DNA from: an uncultured Oscillospiraceae bacterium
GTDB taxonomy: Bacteria > Bacillota > Clostridia > Oscillospirales > Ruminococcaceae
NCBI GenBank assembly: GCA_949291395.1
Contig: CASEVW010000033.1
Location: 1-41,801 of the forward strand
Direction of reading: 5' to 3'
Length of the DNA stretch: 41,801 bases
This document shows, in pieces, positions 8,590 to 17,183 of this stretch (its first letter is position 1; every line of letters starts with the position of its first letter). A model generated the notes under the pieces. The model saw only the letters and a program-made list of their open reading frames with translations, was not told the DNA's origin and made no database searches. Both the position numbers and the translations under genes were made by a program.

Positions 8590-9890
8590 TGGGCGGCGCC
8601 GTTCTGATGGTGCAGTCCATGGCGGTGGTGCTCATGCACGGGCTGTGCGCCGGGCTGTACACCTGGCCCCTGGACCACCGGCCCCATTACCGGCTGCGCC
8701 TGGCCCTGTGCCTGGCGGTGAGCCTGGTGCTGGGGTATGCCTACTGGTCCACCGGCCTGGCCGCCGCTCACCTGCAATGGTGGCAGCTTCTGGTGGTGTT
8801 TGTGTATGTGGCATCCATGGTGTTGTTTCTGTGCGACCAGCCGGTGTTCGGCAGTCTGTACTGTGCCACCTGGATGATGATGACCCAGCAGTTCTTTGTA
8901 CAGCTCTACAATACCTGGTACACCTGGATGAACGTCCACTACGGGCAGGCTCCCCTGCCCTGGCTGTGCGTGGTCTTTTTTGCCGGCGCCCTCAGTTCTC
9001 TGGTGTATATCTTTGTGGTGCGGGGCATGGCGGCGGATGGCCGGTTCCATGTGGGACCGCGGCAGACCATCTCGGCGCTGCTGCTCTTTGTGGTGTTTGA
9101 ATTCCTCACCGCCTCCATTGTGGTGGATTTCCGCATCGTGTCCCTGCGGGGCAACTGGGTGGTCATCCTCATGTGCGAGTTCTACTGCCTGACCATCCTG
9201 TTTTTGCAGAACGCCCTGTTCAAGAAAAGCGCCATCCAGCACGATCTGGACGCTCTGGACCTGCTGTGGCACCGCCAGAAGGAACAGTACCTGCTGGCCC
9301 GCAAGAACATCGCCCTCATCAACCGCCGCTGCCATGACCTGAAAGTGCAGATCTACGCCTTGCGGGATATGGCGGACAGCGGCGAGCGCCGCCGTTACCT
9401 GGACGAGATCGACGATTCCATCGGCATCTACGATTCCATCGTCAAGACGGGCAGCGAGGTGCTGGACACCATCCTCACCGAAAAAAGCCTGCTCTGCCGG
9501 GACCGGGACATCCACATCCAGTGCGTGGCCGACGGCAGCCGCATGGGCTTTCTGGACCCGGCGGATACCTACGCCATCTTCGGCAACGCCCTGGACAACG
9601 CCATCGAGGCGGTGCAGCAGTTTGCCGACAAGGACAAACGGCAGATCGACGTGCTGGTGCATGTGAAGCAGCAGTTCCTCATCATCAGCATCACCAACCC
9701 CCTGGGCAACCCGCCGGTGTTCCGGGACGGTCTGCCCGTCACCACCAAGACCGGCGGCGACTACCATGGCTTCGGTCTGCGGGGGGTGCAGCGCATTGTG
9801 AAAAAGTACGACGGCCACCTGACCGTCAGCACCGAAAACGACTGCTTCGCCCTCAAGATCCTCTTTCCTCTCCCCCAGAACAACGGATGA
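8589..9890 (+). CDS. GHKL sensor histidine kinase (AgrC/LytS-like)
   Basis: A 433-residue membrane kinase partnering the LytTR regulator upstream. The N-terminal 210 residues hold about six to seven hydrophobic segments, forming a sensor without a recognisable extracellular domain. It continues with a dimerisation region containing the probable phosphoacceptor His249 (CHDLK) and a C-terminal GHKL ATPase domain with the N box (GNALDNAIEA) and glycine box (HGFGLRGVQRIVKKY). The start is the ATG sharing its A with the regulator stop (TGATG). An in-frame upstream extension is rejected because it lies inside the regulator gene. No signal-peptide gene of the agr type was found next to it, so the ligand is unknown. 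Confidence 0.9.
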   Translation: MGGAVLMVQSMAVVLMHGLCAGLYTWPLDHRPHYRLRLALCLAVSLVLGYAYWSTGLAAAHLQWWQLLVVFVYVASMVLFLCDQPVFGSLYCATWMMMTQQFFVQLYNTWYTWMNVHYGQAPLPWLCVVFFAGALSSLVYIFVVRGMAADGRFHVGPRQTISALLLFVVFEFLTASIVVDFRIVSLRGNWVVILMCEFYCLTILFLQNALFKKSAIQHDLDALDLLWHRQKEQYLLARKNIALINRRCHDLKVQIYALRDMADSGERRRYLDEIDDSIGIYDSIVKTGSEVLDTILTEKSLLCRDRDIHIQCVADGSRMGFLDPADTYAIFGNALDNAIEAVQQFADKDKRQIDVLVHVKQQFLIISITNPLGNPPVFRDGLPVTTKTGGDYHGFGLRGVQRIVKKYDGHLTVSTENDCFALKILFPLPQNNG

Positions 9891-9922
9891 TTCTGTGCGG
9901 CGTGATAGGCCGGACAGTCCGG

Positions 9923-9950
9923 GACCCCCGAAATTCGGGGGTCTTTTTTC
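9923..9950 (+). terminator. Terminator after the kinase gene
   Basis: GACCCCCG and CGGGGGTC flank an AAATT loop and are followed by a six-T run. Confidence 0.88.
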
Positions 9951-9997
9951 TTTGTGCAAAACATACAAAATAGATTGTTTATTTCGTGACAACTTGA

Positions 9998-10011
9998 CGG
10001 AAGCGTTTTCC
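9998..10011. promoter_or_regulatory. cre-like operator upstream of the GH2 gene
   Basis: CGGAAGCGTTTTCC is an imperfect palindrome around a central CG, close to the catabolite-responsive (LacI/CcpA-type) consensus TGWAARCGYTWNCW. It lies about 38 bp upstream of the -35 of the GH2 promoter. A site for a LacI-type local regulator is equally possible. Confidence 0.4.
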
Positions 10012-10048
10012 AGATGGTTCACAAAAACGACCACTTCCGCCAAACCCA

Positions 10049-10077
10049 TTGTGAATAAAGTGTGACTAAGTTATGAT
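10049..10077 (+). promoter_or_regulatory. Promoter of the GH2-GH3-GPH unit
   Basis: TTGTGA (10049-10054), a 17-bp spacer and TATGAT (10072-10077). The predicted start is near 10084, leaving a leader of about 50 bases before the chosen ATG. Confidence 0.55.
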
Positions 10078-10132
10078 GATGGCATGATAAAACATGAAAT
10101 GGGCCCCTGCCCGGAAAAGAGGTCGTGAACCG

Positions 10133-12064
10133 ATGAGAAGAAGCCTTCCCCTTGACCAGCCCTGGCAATTTTCCCAACCCGGGCAGCCGGACACTGTTGT
10201 GACCCTGCCCCATACCTGGAACAACATCGACGGTCAGGACGGCGGCAACGACTACAAGCGCTGCGCCTGCACCTACCGCACCACCTTCGACATCCCCGCG
10301 TTTGACGCCGCCGCCCAGTGCGTCTACCTCCAGTTCGAGGGCGTCAACTCCTCCGCCCAGGTCAGCCTGAACGGCGCCGAGGTCTGCCGCCATGACGGCG
10401 GTTACTCCACCTTCCGCGCCGACATCACCGCCCTGCTGCAGGCCAAGAATGAGCTCACCGTGGTGGTGGACAACACCAAGAACGACACCGTCTACCCCCA
10501 GAAGGCGGACTTCACCTTCTACGGCGGCATCTACCGCGCCGTCACCCTGCTGGTGGTCTCCAAGACCCACTTTGAGCTGGATTACTTCGGCGGCAACGGC
10601 CTGAAGGTCACCCCCAAGCCGGAAAACGGCTACAAGGACGGCAGCGTCCAGGTGGAGACCTGGCACAACGGCCATGACAACGCCCAGGTCAGCGTGACCC
10701 TGCTGGACGCCGAGGGCAAGACCGTGGCCGAAGGCACCGGCACCGACCAGACCCTGACCATCAACGGCGTGCATCTGTGGGACGGCATCGAAAGTCCCTA
10801 CCTCTACACCGCCGTGGCCACCCTGACCGTGGACGGCACCCCCGTGGACGAGGTCCGCACCCGCTTCGGCGTGCGTGACTTCAAGGTGGACGCCAAGACC
10901 GGTTTCTGGCTCAACGGCCGCCAGTATCCCCTGCACGGCGTCTCCCGCCATCAGGACCGCAAGGGCATCGGCAACGCCATCACCAAGGCTATGCACGACG
11001 AGGACATGGAACTCATCAAGGAGATGGGCTGCAACACCGTCCGTCTGGCCCACTATCAGCACGACCAGTACTTCTACGACCTGTGCGACGAAGCCGGCAT
11101 GGTGGTCTGGGCCGAGATCCCCTACATCTCGGAACATATGAACAACGGCCGGGAAAACACCATCAGCCAGATGAACGAGCTGATCGTGCAGAACTACAAC
11201 CATCCCTGCATCGTCTGCTGGGGCGTGTCCAACGAGATCACCATCTCCACCAAAGACAAAAAGGACATGCTGGACAACCACCGGGAACTGAACGATCTGT
11301 GCCACCGCGCCGATCCCACCCGTCTGACCACCCTGGCCTGCTACGCCATGTGCGGTCCCTTCAACCCCGTGGCCCACATCACCGACCTGGTCAGCTGGAA
11401 CCTGTACCTGGGCTGGTATGTGCCGGGGCTCTTCCTCAACGATCTGTGGATGGACTTCTTCCATCTGGTCTACCCCAACCGGCCCCTGGGCTTCAGCGAA
11501 TACGGCGCCGAGGCCATGCCCAACCTGCACAGCGCCCATCCCCGCCGCGGCGACCACACCGAAGACTACCAGGCCAAGTACCATGAGTACATGCTGCGCT
11601 GCTTCGACCGCCACAAATGGATGTGGGCCACCCACGTGTGGAACATGTTCGACTTTGCGGCCGACGCCCGCGACCAGGGCGGCGAGCCCGGCATGAACCA
11701 CAAGGGCCTGGTGACCTTTGACCGCAAGATCAAGAAGGACAGCTTCTATCTGTATAAAGCCTGGTGGAGCAAGGACCCCTTCGTCTACATCGCGGGCCGC
11801 CGCTATGCCGACCGCACCGAGTCCACCACCACCGTCACCGTCTACACCAACCAGCCGACCGTGGCGCTGTACGCCAACGGCAAGAAGGTGGCTGAGCAGA
11901 GCGGCGACAAGGTCTTCCGCTTCAAGATGCCGCTGAACGGCGAAGTGGAACTGAAGGCCGTGGCCGGTGACTGCATCGACCAGACCACCATCCGCAAGGT
12001 GGCCACCCCCAACCCCGCTTACAAGCTGCAGAAGGGCAAGAGCCAGAGCGCCAACTGGGTCTGA
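10133..12064 (+). CDS. Glycoside hydrolase family 2 enzyme, probable beta-galactosidase
   Basis: A 643-residue enzyme without signal peptide, so probably cytoplasmic. Domain order is that of GH2: sugar-binding jelly roll (about 1-160), immunoglobulin-like domain (about 165-265), then the TIM barrel beginning near RFGVRDF and GVSRHQDR. The acid/base Glu368 lies in GVSNEI and the nucleophile Glu456 in GFSEYGAE. Beta-galactosidase is the most likely activity; beta-glucuronidase and beta-mannosidase are also GH2 and cannot be excluded. The ATG at 10133 has AGAGG about ten bases upstream. An in-frame ATG at 10094 would be almost leaderless and lacks a ribosome site. With the GH3 enzyme and GPH symporter downstream it forms a glycoside-use unit. 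Confidence 0.88.
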   Translation: MRRSLPLDQPWQFSQPGQPDTVVTLPHTWNNIDGQDGGNDYKRCACTYRTTFDIPAFDAAAQCVYLQFEGVNSSAQVSLNGAEVCRHDGGYSTFRADITALLQAKNELTVVVDNTKNDTVYPQKADFTFYGGIYRAVTLLVVSKTHFELDYFGGNGLKVTPKPENGYKDGSVQVETWHNGHDNAQVSVTLLDAEGKTVAEGTGTDQTLTINGVHLWDGIESPYLYTAVATLTVDGTPVDEVRTRFGVRDFKVDAKTGFWLNGRQYPLHGVSRHQDRKGIGNAITKAMHDEDMELIKEMGCNTVRLAHYQHDQYFYDLCDEAGMVVWAEIPYISEHMNNGRENTISQMNELIVQNYNHPCIVCWGVSNEITISTKDKKDMLDNHRELNDLCHRADPTRLTTLACYAMCGPFNPVAHITDLVSWNLYLGWYVPGLFLNDLWMDFFHLVYPNRPLGFSEYGAEAMPNLHSAHPRRGDHTEDYQAKYHEYMLRCFDRHKWMWATHVWNMFDFAADARDQGGEPGMNHKGLVTFDRKIKKDSFYLYKAWWSKDPFVYIAGRRYADRTESTTTVTVYTNQPTVALYANGKKVAEQSGDKVFRFKMPLNGEVELKAVAGDCIDQTTIRKVATPNPAYKLQKGKSQSANWV

Positions 12065-12082
12065 TGCCCGCCTGAACAAGGT

Positions 12083-12240
12083 TTGTCCCCGGGCGGTTCG
12101 CTGCCCCGGGGTGAGATACAGGGCCGGGTTTTGGCAGCCCCCGCCGGCAATGCGCGCAGCCGGCAAAAGGCCGCAGGACCCCTGCCCCGCACGCCGCGTT
12201 TTGTCACCGCTCCCCTGCCGGGGACGGGAGCAGAGCGCAA
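12083..12240 (+). other. GH2-GH3 spacer with GC-rich hairpins
   Basis: The 201-bp gap holds at least two inverted repeats: CCCCGG..CCGGGG near 12088-12112, and GCTCCC with GGGAGC near 12209-12231. No T run follows, so they look like mRNA-stabilising or processing structures rather than terminators. No separate promoter was recognised. Confidence 0.4.
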
Positions 12241-12265
12241 GACAAACGGAAGAGAGGAAAACAAC

Positions 12266-15235
12266 ATGCAGAAAAAGCCCAAAGTTGCGTTGTGGTCCGG
12301 TTTGACCGCCGCAAGCGCGGTGCTGACCGCCGCGGCCATGGTCGCTACCTTCGTGGTGGCCCCCATGTACGAAACCACCATCAACGTCGCCACCAACGCG
12401 TCCACCTACAAGATCATCAAGGGTGAGACCGACGAAGACACCAACTATTTCACCAGCGACTTTGCCTCCGACGACGAGCGCGAAAGCTATGAAGAAGAGC
12501 TGTGCGCCACTGTGGAATCCGAGGGCGCTTCCCTGCTGAAGAATGACAAAAACGCCCTGCCTCTGGCTTCCGGCGCCAAGGTCAGCCTGTTCGGCCGCGG
12601 CTCTGTGGATCTGATGTACGGCGGCACCGGTTCCGGCGCTGTCGATACCTCCTCCGCCCCCACCCTGAAGGACGCCCTGACCAGCGAGGGCATCGAAGTC
12701 AACGAGACCCTGTGGAACTGGTACACCAGCGAGGACATCGCTTCCAAGTACAGCCGCGTCACTCCCGACGCCATTGCCGACGCTCTGGCCGCCAACAGCC
12801 AGTACGACGTGAACGAAGCTCCCTGGAGCGAAGTGGAAACCGCCAACTCCTCCAGCTTTGCTGAGTACGGCGACGCCGCCATCGTGGTCTTCTCCCGCTC
12901 CGGCGGCGAAGGCGCCGACCTGCCTTCCGGCGACAACGGCTCCGGCGTGGAATGGACCGGCACCACCAACTACCTGGAACTGAGCCAGGAAGAAAAGGAT
13001 ATGCTGGCCGGCCTGAAGGCCCTGAAGGACCAGGGCGTGTTCAAGAGCATCGTGGTGCTGCTGAACACCTCCAACTCCATCGAGCTGGACTTCCTGAATC
13101 CCGAGATCTGCGGTGTTGACTACGGCATCGATGCCTGCATGTGGATCGGCGACGTGGGCCAGACCGGCGCCAACGGCGTGGGCTGGCTGCTGTCCGGCAA
13201 GGTCAACCCCTCCGGCAGCATCGTCGATACCTTCTGGTACGACAACCTGGCCAACCCGGCGGTGACCAACTTCTACTCCCGTCCCTACTCCAACAATGCC
13301 GACTACGGCTACTCTCTCAACGAGAACGACAACGACAACGGCAACCAGGGCTTCTACGTGGTCTACCAGGAAGGCATCTACCTGGGCTACCGCTACGCCG
13401 AGACCCGCTATGAAGACGTTGTCATGGGCACCGGCAACGCCGGCGACTTCGACTACTCCAGCGTGGTTGCCTATCCCTTCGGCTACGGCCTGAGCTACAC
13501 CACCTTCGCTTACAGCGACTTCACCGTGGGTGAAAGCGCCGACGCCTTCACCGTCACCGTGACCGTCACCAACACCGGCAGCGTGGCCGGCAAGAAGACC
13601 GTGCAGGTCTACTTCCAGAGCCCCTACACCGACTACGACAAGCAGAACGGCATCGAAAAGGCCAGCGTTGAGCTGTGCGGCTTCGACAAGACCGACGTGC
13701 TGGAGCCCGGTGCTTCCGAGACCGTGACCATCACCGTGGACAAGAGCGAACTGCGCACCTACGACGCCAACGGCGCCAAGACCTACATCCTGGATGCCGG
13801 CGACTACTACTTCACCCTGGGCAACGGCTCTCATGAGGCTGTGAACAACATCCTGGCCGCCAAGGGCTACACCACCGAAAACGGCATGACCGCTGAAGGC
13901 GATGCCACCCTGACCTGGAAGTGGAACAACCCCGCTCTGGACACCACTTCCTTCGCCACCAGCGAATCCACCGGCAACGCCATCACCAACCTGTTTGACG
14001 ACTCTGACCCCAACAAGGTCAGCTACTCTCCCGGCACCGTGACCTGGCTGAGCCGTTCCGACTGGACCGGCACCTACCCCGCCGGCACCTTTGATCTGGC
14101 CCTGAACGACGAACTGGTGGCCGCTCTGGCCAACACCCACTACGACGGCAGCCTGGCCGACAGCGTGGAGATGCCCACCATGGGCGCCGAAAACGGCCTG
14201 ACCCTGGCTTCCATGATCGGCAAAGAGTTCGACGATCCTCAGTGGGAGACCCTGCTGGACCAGATGACCTTTGACGAAATGAACCTGATGATCACCCAGG
14301 GCTTCCACAACACCAAGGCCGCGGCTTCCATCGGCAAGACCGCTACCAAGGACGAGAACGGTCCTCAGGGCCTGACCGCCGCTCTGACCGGCGGCGCCTC
14401 CGCCATGTGCTACACCTCCGAGGACGTGATGGCGGCTACCTTCAACCGTGACCTGATCAACGACGTGGGCCGCTGCATCGGCGAAGACTGCCTGGCCATG
14501 GGTTACTCCGGCCTGTACGGCCCCGGCATCAACATGCACCGCACCGCTTACTCCGGCCGTAACTTCGAATACTACTCCGAAGATCCCTTCATCGCCGGCG
14601 AGATCTGCGCCAGCGAAGTGCAGGGCATCCAGTCCAAGGGCGTGTACGTCTACCTGAAGCACGTGGCCCTGAACGACTCCGAATCCAGCCGTATGGGTGT
14701 GAACACCTGGCTGAACGAGCAGACCGCCCGTGAGGTCTATCTGGAAGTGGCTGACAAGGCCGTTGTGGACGGCGGCGCCTGGTGCACCATGTCCGGCTTC
14801 AACCGCTGGGGCGCTACCTGGTGCGGCAAGTACGAAAACCTGCAGACCGGCTACCTGCGCGATGAGCTGGGTATGCGCGGCATGTCCATCACCGACTACT
14901 CCGGCGGCAGCCACTACATGGATGTCTGCGACGCTATGATCGCCGGCACCGAGATCTGGGACAGCCCCACGCCGCTGCACACCGAGATCCTGAACAACTA
15001 CGAGGATGACGCCTACATCGTCACCGAGATGCGCGACGCCGTGCACCTGATCCTGTACACCGTCGTGAACTCCAACGCCATGAACGGCTGGTCCAGCGCC
15101 GACCGTCTGGAACTGATCACTCCCTGGTGGAAACTGGCTGCCTGGAGCCTGTGCGCTGTGCTGGCTGTGCTGACCGTGGTCTGCGTGGTCATGCTGGTGC
15201 GTTCCATCAAGAAAAAGAAGGCCATGAACGGCTGA
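12266..15235 (+). CDS. Circularly permuted GH3 beta-glucosidase-like enzyme, anchored by both ends
   Basis: A 989-residue protein. An N-terminal hydrophobic segment (about 12-33) and a C-terminal one (about 960-985, followed by KKKK) bracket a large domain that should face outside. The domain order is reversed from classic GH3. First comes the alpha/beta sandwich (GSGAVDT, WIGDVGQTGANGVGWLLSGKVNPSGS is split across it, ending PFGYGLSYTTF). Next are a fibronectin-III-like domain (VTVTNTGSVAGKKTV) and a linker. The TIM barrel follows, with GPQGLT, LKHVALND and the nucleophile Asp877 in GMSITDYS. The ATG at 12266 has AGAGAGGAAAA upstream. Such permuted GH3 enzymes occur in ruminal and gut Clostridia. 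Substrate is probably a beta-glucoside or related oligosaccharide. Confidence 0.87.
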   Translation: MQKKPKVALWSGLTAASAVLTAAAMVATFVVAPMYETTINVATNASTYKIIKGETDEDTNYFTSDFASDDERESYEEELCATVESEGASLLKNDKNALPLASGAKVSLFGRGSVDLMYGGTGSGAVDTSSAPTLKDALTSEGIEVNETLWNWYTSEDIASKYSRVTPDAIADALAANSQYDVNEAPWSEVETANSSSFAEYGDAAIVVFSRSGGEGADLPSGDNGSGVEWTGTTNYLELSQEEKDMLAGLKALKDQGVFKSIVVLLNTSNSIELDFLNPEICGVDYGIDACMWIGDVGQTGANGVGWLLSGKVNPSGSIVDTFWYDNLANPAVTNFYSRPYSNNADYGYSLNENDNDNGNQGFYVVYQEGIYLGYRYAETRYEDVVMGTGNAGDFDYSSVVAYPFGYGLSYTTFAYSDFTVGESADAFTVTVTVTNTGSVAGKKTVQVYFQSPYTDYDKQNGIEKASVELCGFDKTDVLEPGASETVTITVDKSELRTYDANGAKTYILDAGDYYFTLGNGSHEAVNNILAAKGYTTENGMTAEGDATLTWKWNNPALDTTSFATSESTGNAITNLFDDSDPNKVSYSPGTVTWLSRSDWTGTYPAGTFDLALNDELVAALANTHYDGSLADSVEMPTMGAENGLTLASMIGKEFDDPQWETLLDQMTFDEMNLMITQGFHNTKAAASIGKTATKDENGPQGLTAALTGGASAMCYTSEDVMAATFNRDLINDVGRCIGEDCLAMGYSGLYGPGINMHRTAYSGRNFEYYSEDPFIAGEICASEVQGIQSKGVYVYLKHVALNDSESSRMGVNTWLNEQTAREVYLEVADKAVVDGGAWCTMSGFNRWGATWCGKYENLQTGYLRDELGMRGMSITDYSGGSHYMDVCDAMIAGTEIWDSPTPLHTEILNNYEDDAYIVTEMRDAVHLILYTVVNSNAMNGWSSADRLELITPWWKLAAWSLCAVLAVLTVVCVVMLVRSIKKKKAMNG

Positions 15236-15332
15236 TTCTTTCACCCGGGAACACATCGTTAACCCTGTAAGACATTCCCCAGCGGGTCCTTCCATGTGAG
15301 GAGGATGCCCGCGACCTGCCCAACAACGGGAA

Positions 15333-15365
15333 CCCCGCCCCCTACCAGGGCGGGGCTTCCCCGTA
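15333..15365 (+). terminator. Hairpin between GH3 and transporter genes
   Basis: CCCCGCCC (15333-15340) pairs with GGGCGGGG (15348-15355). The following CTTCCCCGTATTTATT is a poor T run. It may be a partial terminator or an mRNA-end stabiliser. Confidence 0.5.
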
Positions 15366-15396
15366 TTTATTGGTCACTAGCAAAGGAGAGGTTTCT

Positions 15397-16983
15397 ATGA
15401 GCGAAAACGCCGCCGCCAGCGCGCACAACGGCGGGCTGAACCGCGCCAAGCTGTACCAGCTGGTGCTGTTCCCCTTCAACAACGGCGCAACCAACGTCTA
15501 TTACATTCTGACTTCGGCTTACATCGCCTACTACGGCGGCGTATTGGGCCTGGCGCTGGTCTTTGCCAGCACCATGGTCACGATCATGCGTCTGTTCGAC
15601 GCTGTCACCGACCCCATCATCGGCGCCCTCATCGACAAGACCAACGGCAAGTTCGGTAAGTTCCGTCCCTTCATGCTCATCGGCAACATCATCATGATCA
15701 TCAGCTCCATCCTGCTGTACTTCTGCACGCAGCTGGTGCCTGAGACCATGATGCCCCTGCGGTATGTGCTGTATGTGGTGTTCTACGCCATCTACGTCAT
15801 CGGCTACACCTTCCAGACTTCCGTTACCCGTTCCGGCCAGACCGTTCTGACCAACGATCCCAAGCAGCGCCCCCTGTTCACCATCTTCAACCTGGTGGCC
15901 AGCATGGTGGGCATGGGTGCCATCCAGTTCCTGGCCCCCATCCTGCGCTCCATGGTGGGTGACTACACCACCCAGAACTTCTTCAACGTCATGGTCCCCC
16001 TGGCCATGGTCATCTCCCTTGCCCTGACCGTCCTGGCCATGATCGGCATCTGGGAAAAGGACCGCCCCGAATACTTCGGCATCGGCGGTGAGACCCAGCA
16101 GAAGGTCAAGGTCCGTGAGTACATCGCCCTGATCCGCGCCAACCAGCCCCTGCAGCGGCTGATGGTGGCCGGCGCCGGCTGCAAGCTGGCCCTGGCCATC
16201 GCCACCAACACCGCCGTTCTGTGCATGCTGTACGGCGGCATGATGGGCAACTACGACGCTTTGTACCTGCCCATGATGGTGCTGGGCTATGTGTTCAGCG
16301 CTCCCTTCTTTGTGCTCACCGTCCGCACCAGCCAGAAGTACGGCCAGAAGGCCAGCCTGATGCGGTATGTGGCCGTGGCCTTTGTGATGTATATCGGCGT
16401 GCTGGTCCTGCTGCTGCTCTGGAATCCGGAGAACCCGGCCCTGAACCTGGCTCTGTTCAGCAACGAGGGCGGCTTCCACCTGACCCTGAACCTGTACACC
16501 ATCCTGTTCATCATCTTCTTCGGTGTGGGCTACGGTGCCTACTACGCCACCGCCGACATGCCCATCCCCATGGTGGCCGACTGCTCCGACTATGAGACCT
16601 ACCGTTCCGGCAACTACGTGCCCGGCATCATCGGTACCCTGTTCAGCCTGGTGGACAAGCTGGTCTCCTCCCTCAGCTCCACCATCGTGGGCCTGGCCGC
16701 TGCGGCCATCGGCTTCACCACCACCCTGCCCGGTGGCGATGATCCCTTCCGTCCCGGCATGAACTGGGTGGTCATCATCCTGTTCTGCATCGTGCCCATG
16801 GTCGCCTGGGGCACCACCCTCATCGCCATGAAGGGCTACAGCCTGACCGGCGACAAGATGAAGGAGATCCAGGCTGTGAACGCCGCCCGCCGCGAGCTGG
16901 TCGCCGAAGGCAAGACCATCCAGCAGGCCATGGCGGAAGTCACCACCCTGGAACAGGCCCAGGCCATCACCGGCGAAGCCTGA
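15397..16983 (+). CDS. GPH-family sugar:cation symporter (MelB-like MFS)
   Basis: A 528-residue transporter with about twelve membrane segments. The signature RLFDAVTDPIIGALIDKTNGKFGKFRPF after the second segment, with the DAVTDP and R-P residues, is diagnostic of glycoside-pentoside-hexuronide symporters. GYGAYYATADMPIPMVADCSDYE in the second half is also typical. The ATG at 15397 is supported by AAAGGAGAGG about five bases upstream. The hydrophilic C-terminal tail (about 50 residues) is cytoplasmic. Placed after GH2 and GH3 genes, it probably imports the disaccharide or glycoside that the cytoplasmic GH2 enzyme cleaves; the exact sugar is not predictable. Confidence 0.92.
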   Translation: MSENAAASAHNGGLNRAKLYQLVLFPFNNGATNVYYILTSAYIAYYGGVLGLALVFASTMVTIMRLFDAVTDPIIGALIDKTNGKFGKFRPFMLIGNIIMIISSILLYFCTQLVPETMMPLRYVLYVVFYAIYVIGYTFQTSVTRSGQTVLTNDPKQRPLFTIFNLVASMVGMGAIQFLAPILRSMVGDYTTQNFFNVMVPLAMVISLALTVLAMIGIWEKDRPEYFGIGGETQQKVKVREYIALIRANQPLQRLMVAGAGCKLALAIATNTAVLCMLYGGMMGNYDALYLPMMVLGYVFSAPFFVLTVRTSQKYGQKASLMRYVAVAFVMYIGVLVLLLLWNPENPALNLALFSNEGGFHLTLNLYTILFIIFFGVGYGAYYATADMPIPMVADCSDYETYRSGNYVPGIIGTLFSLVDKLVSSLSSTIVGLAAAAIGFTTTLPGGDDPFRPGMNWVVIILFCIVPMVAWGTTLIAMKGYSLTGDKMKEIQAVNAARRELVAEGKTIQQAMAEVTTLEQAQAITGEA

Positions 16984-17021
16984 TCTTTCGCCTGACGGTA
17001 TCCTGACCCGGTAATACCCCG

Positions 17022-17056
17022 AACCCCGCACCCGAAAAGGTGCGGGGTTTTTGTTT
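17022..17056 (+). terminator. Terminator after the GPH symporter
   Basis: AACCCCGCACC and GGTGCGGGGTT flank a CGAAAA loop and are followed by TTTTGTTT. Confidence 0.88.
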
Positions 17057-17089
17057 GCCCCGGCGCCGGGAAATCCCGGTTGGACACGG

Positions 17090-17117
17090 TTGCTTTTTGC
17101 GGCGGGTATGGTACAAT
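17090..17117 (+). promoter_or_regulatory. Promoter of the MATE exporter gene
   Basis: TTGCTT (17090-17095), a 16-bp spacer and TACAAT (17112-17117) preceded by TGG. Confidence 0.6.
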
Positions 17118-17126
17118 AGTTATATT

Positions 17127-17162
17127 GCGCGGCGGCCGCTTCGGCGGCCGCGCGCCATTTTT
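17127..17162 (+). terminator. Leader hairpin with UUCG loop and T run (possible attenuator)
   Basis: Two GCGGCCGC octamers (17132-17139 and 17144-17151) pair across a TTCG tetraloop, extended by flanking GCGC. CCATTTTT follows at once. The structure begins within a few bases of the predicted start and ends about 20 bases before the MATE ATG, so it could terminate transcription early. Confidence 0.5.
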
Positions 17163-17183
17163 CTGAAAGAAGGCGGAACTTTT

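Noticed and set aside
10019..15295. Open frame of 1758 codons on the minus strand across the GH2 and GH3 genes
   Set aside because: It spans two well-supported genes and their spacer, has a Gly/His/Val-rich composition typical of the complement of GC-rich coding sequence, and lacks a ribosome site.
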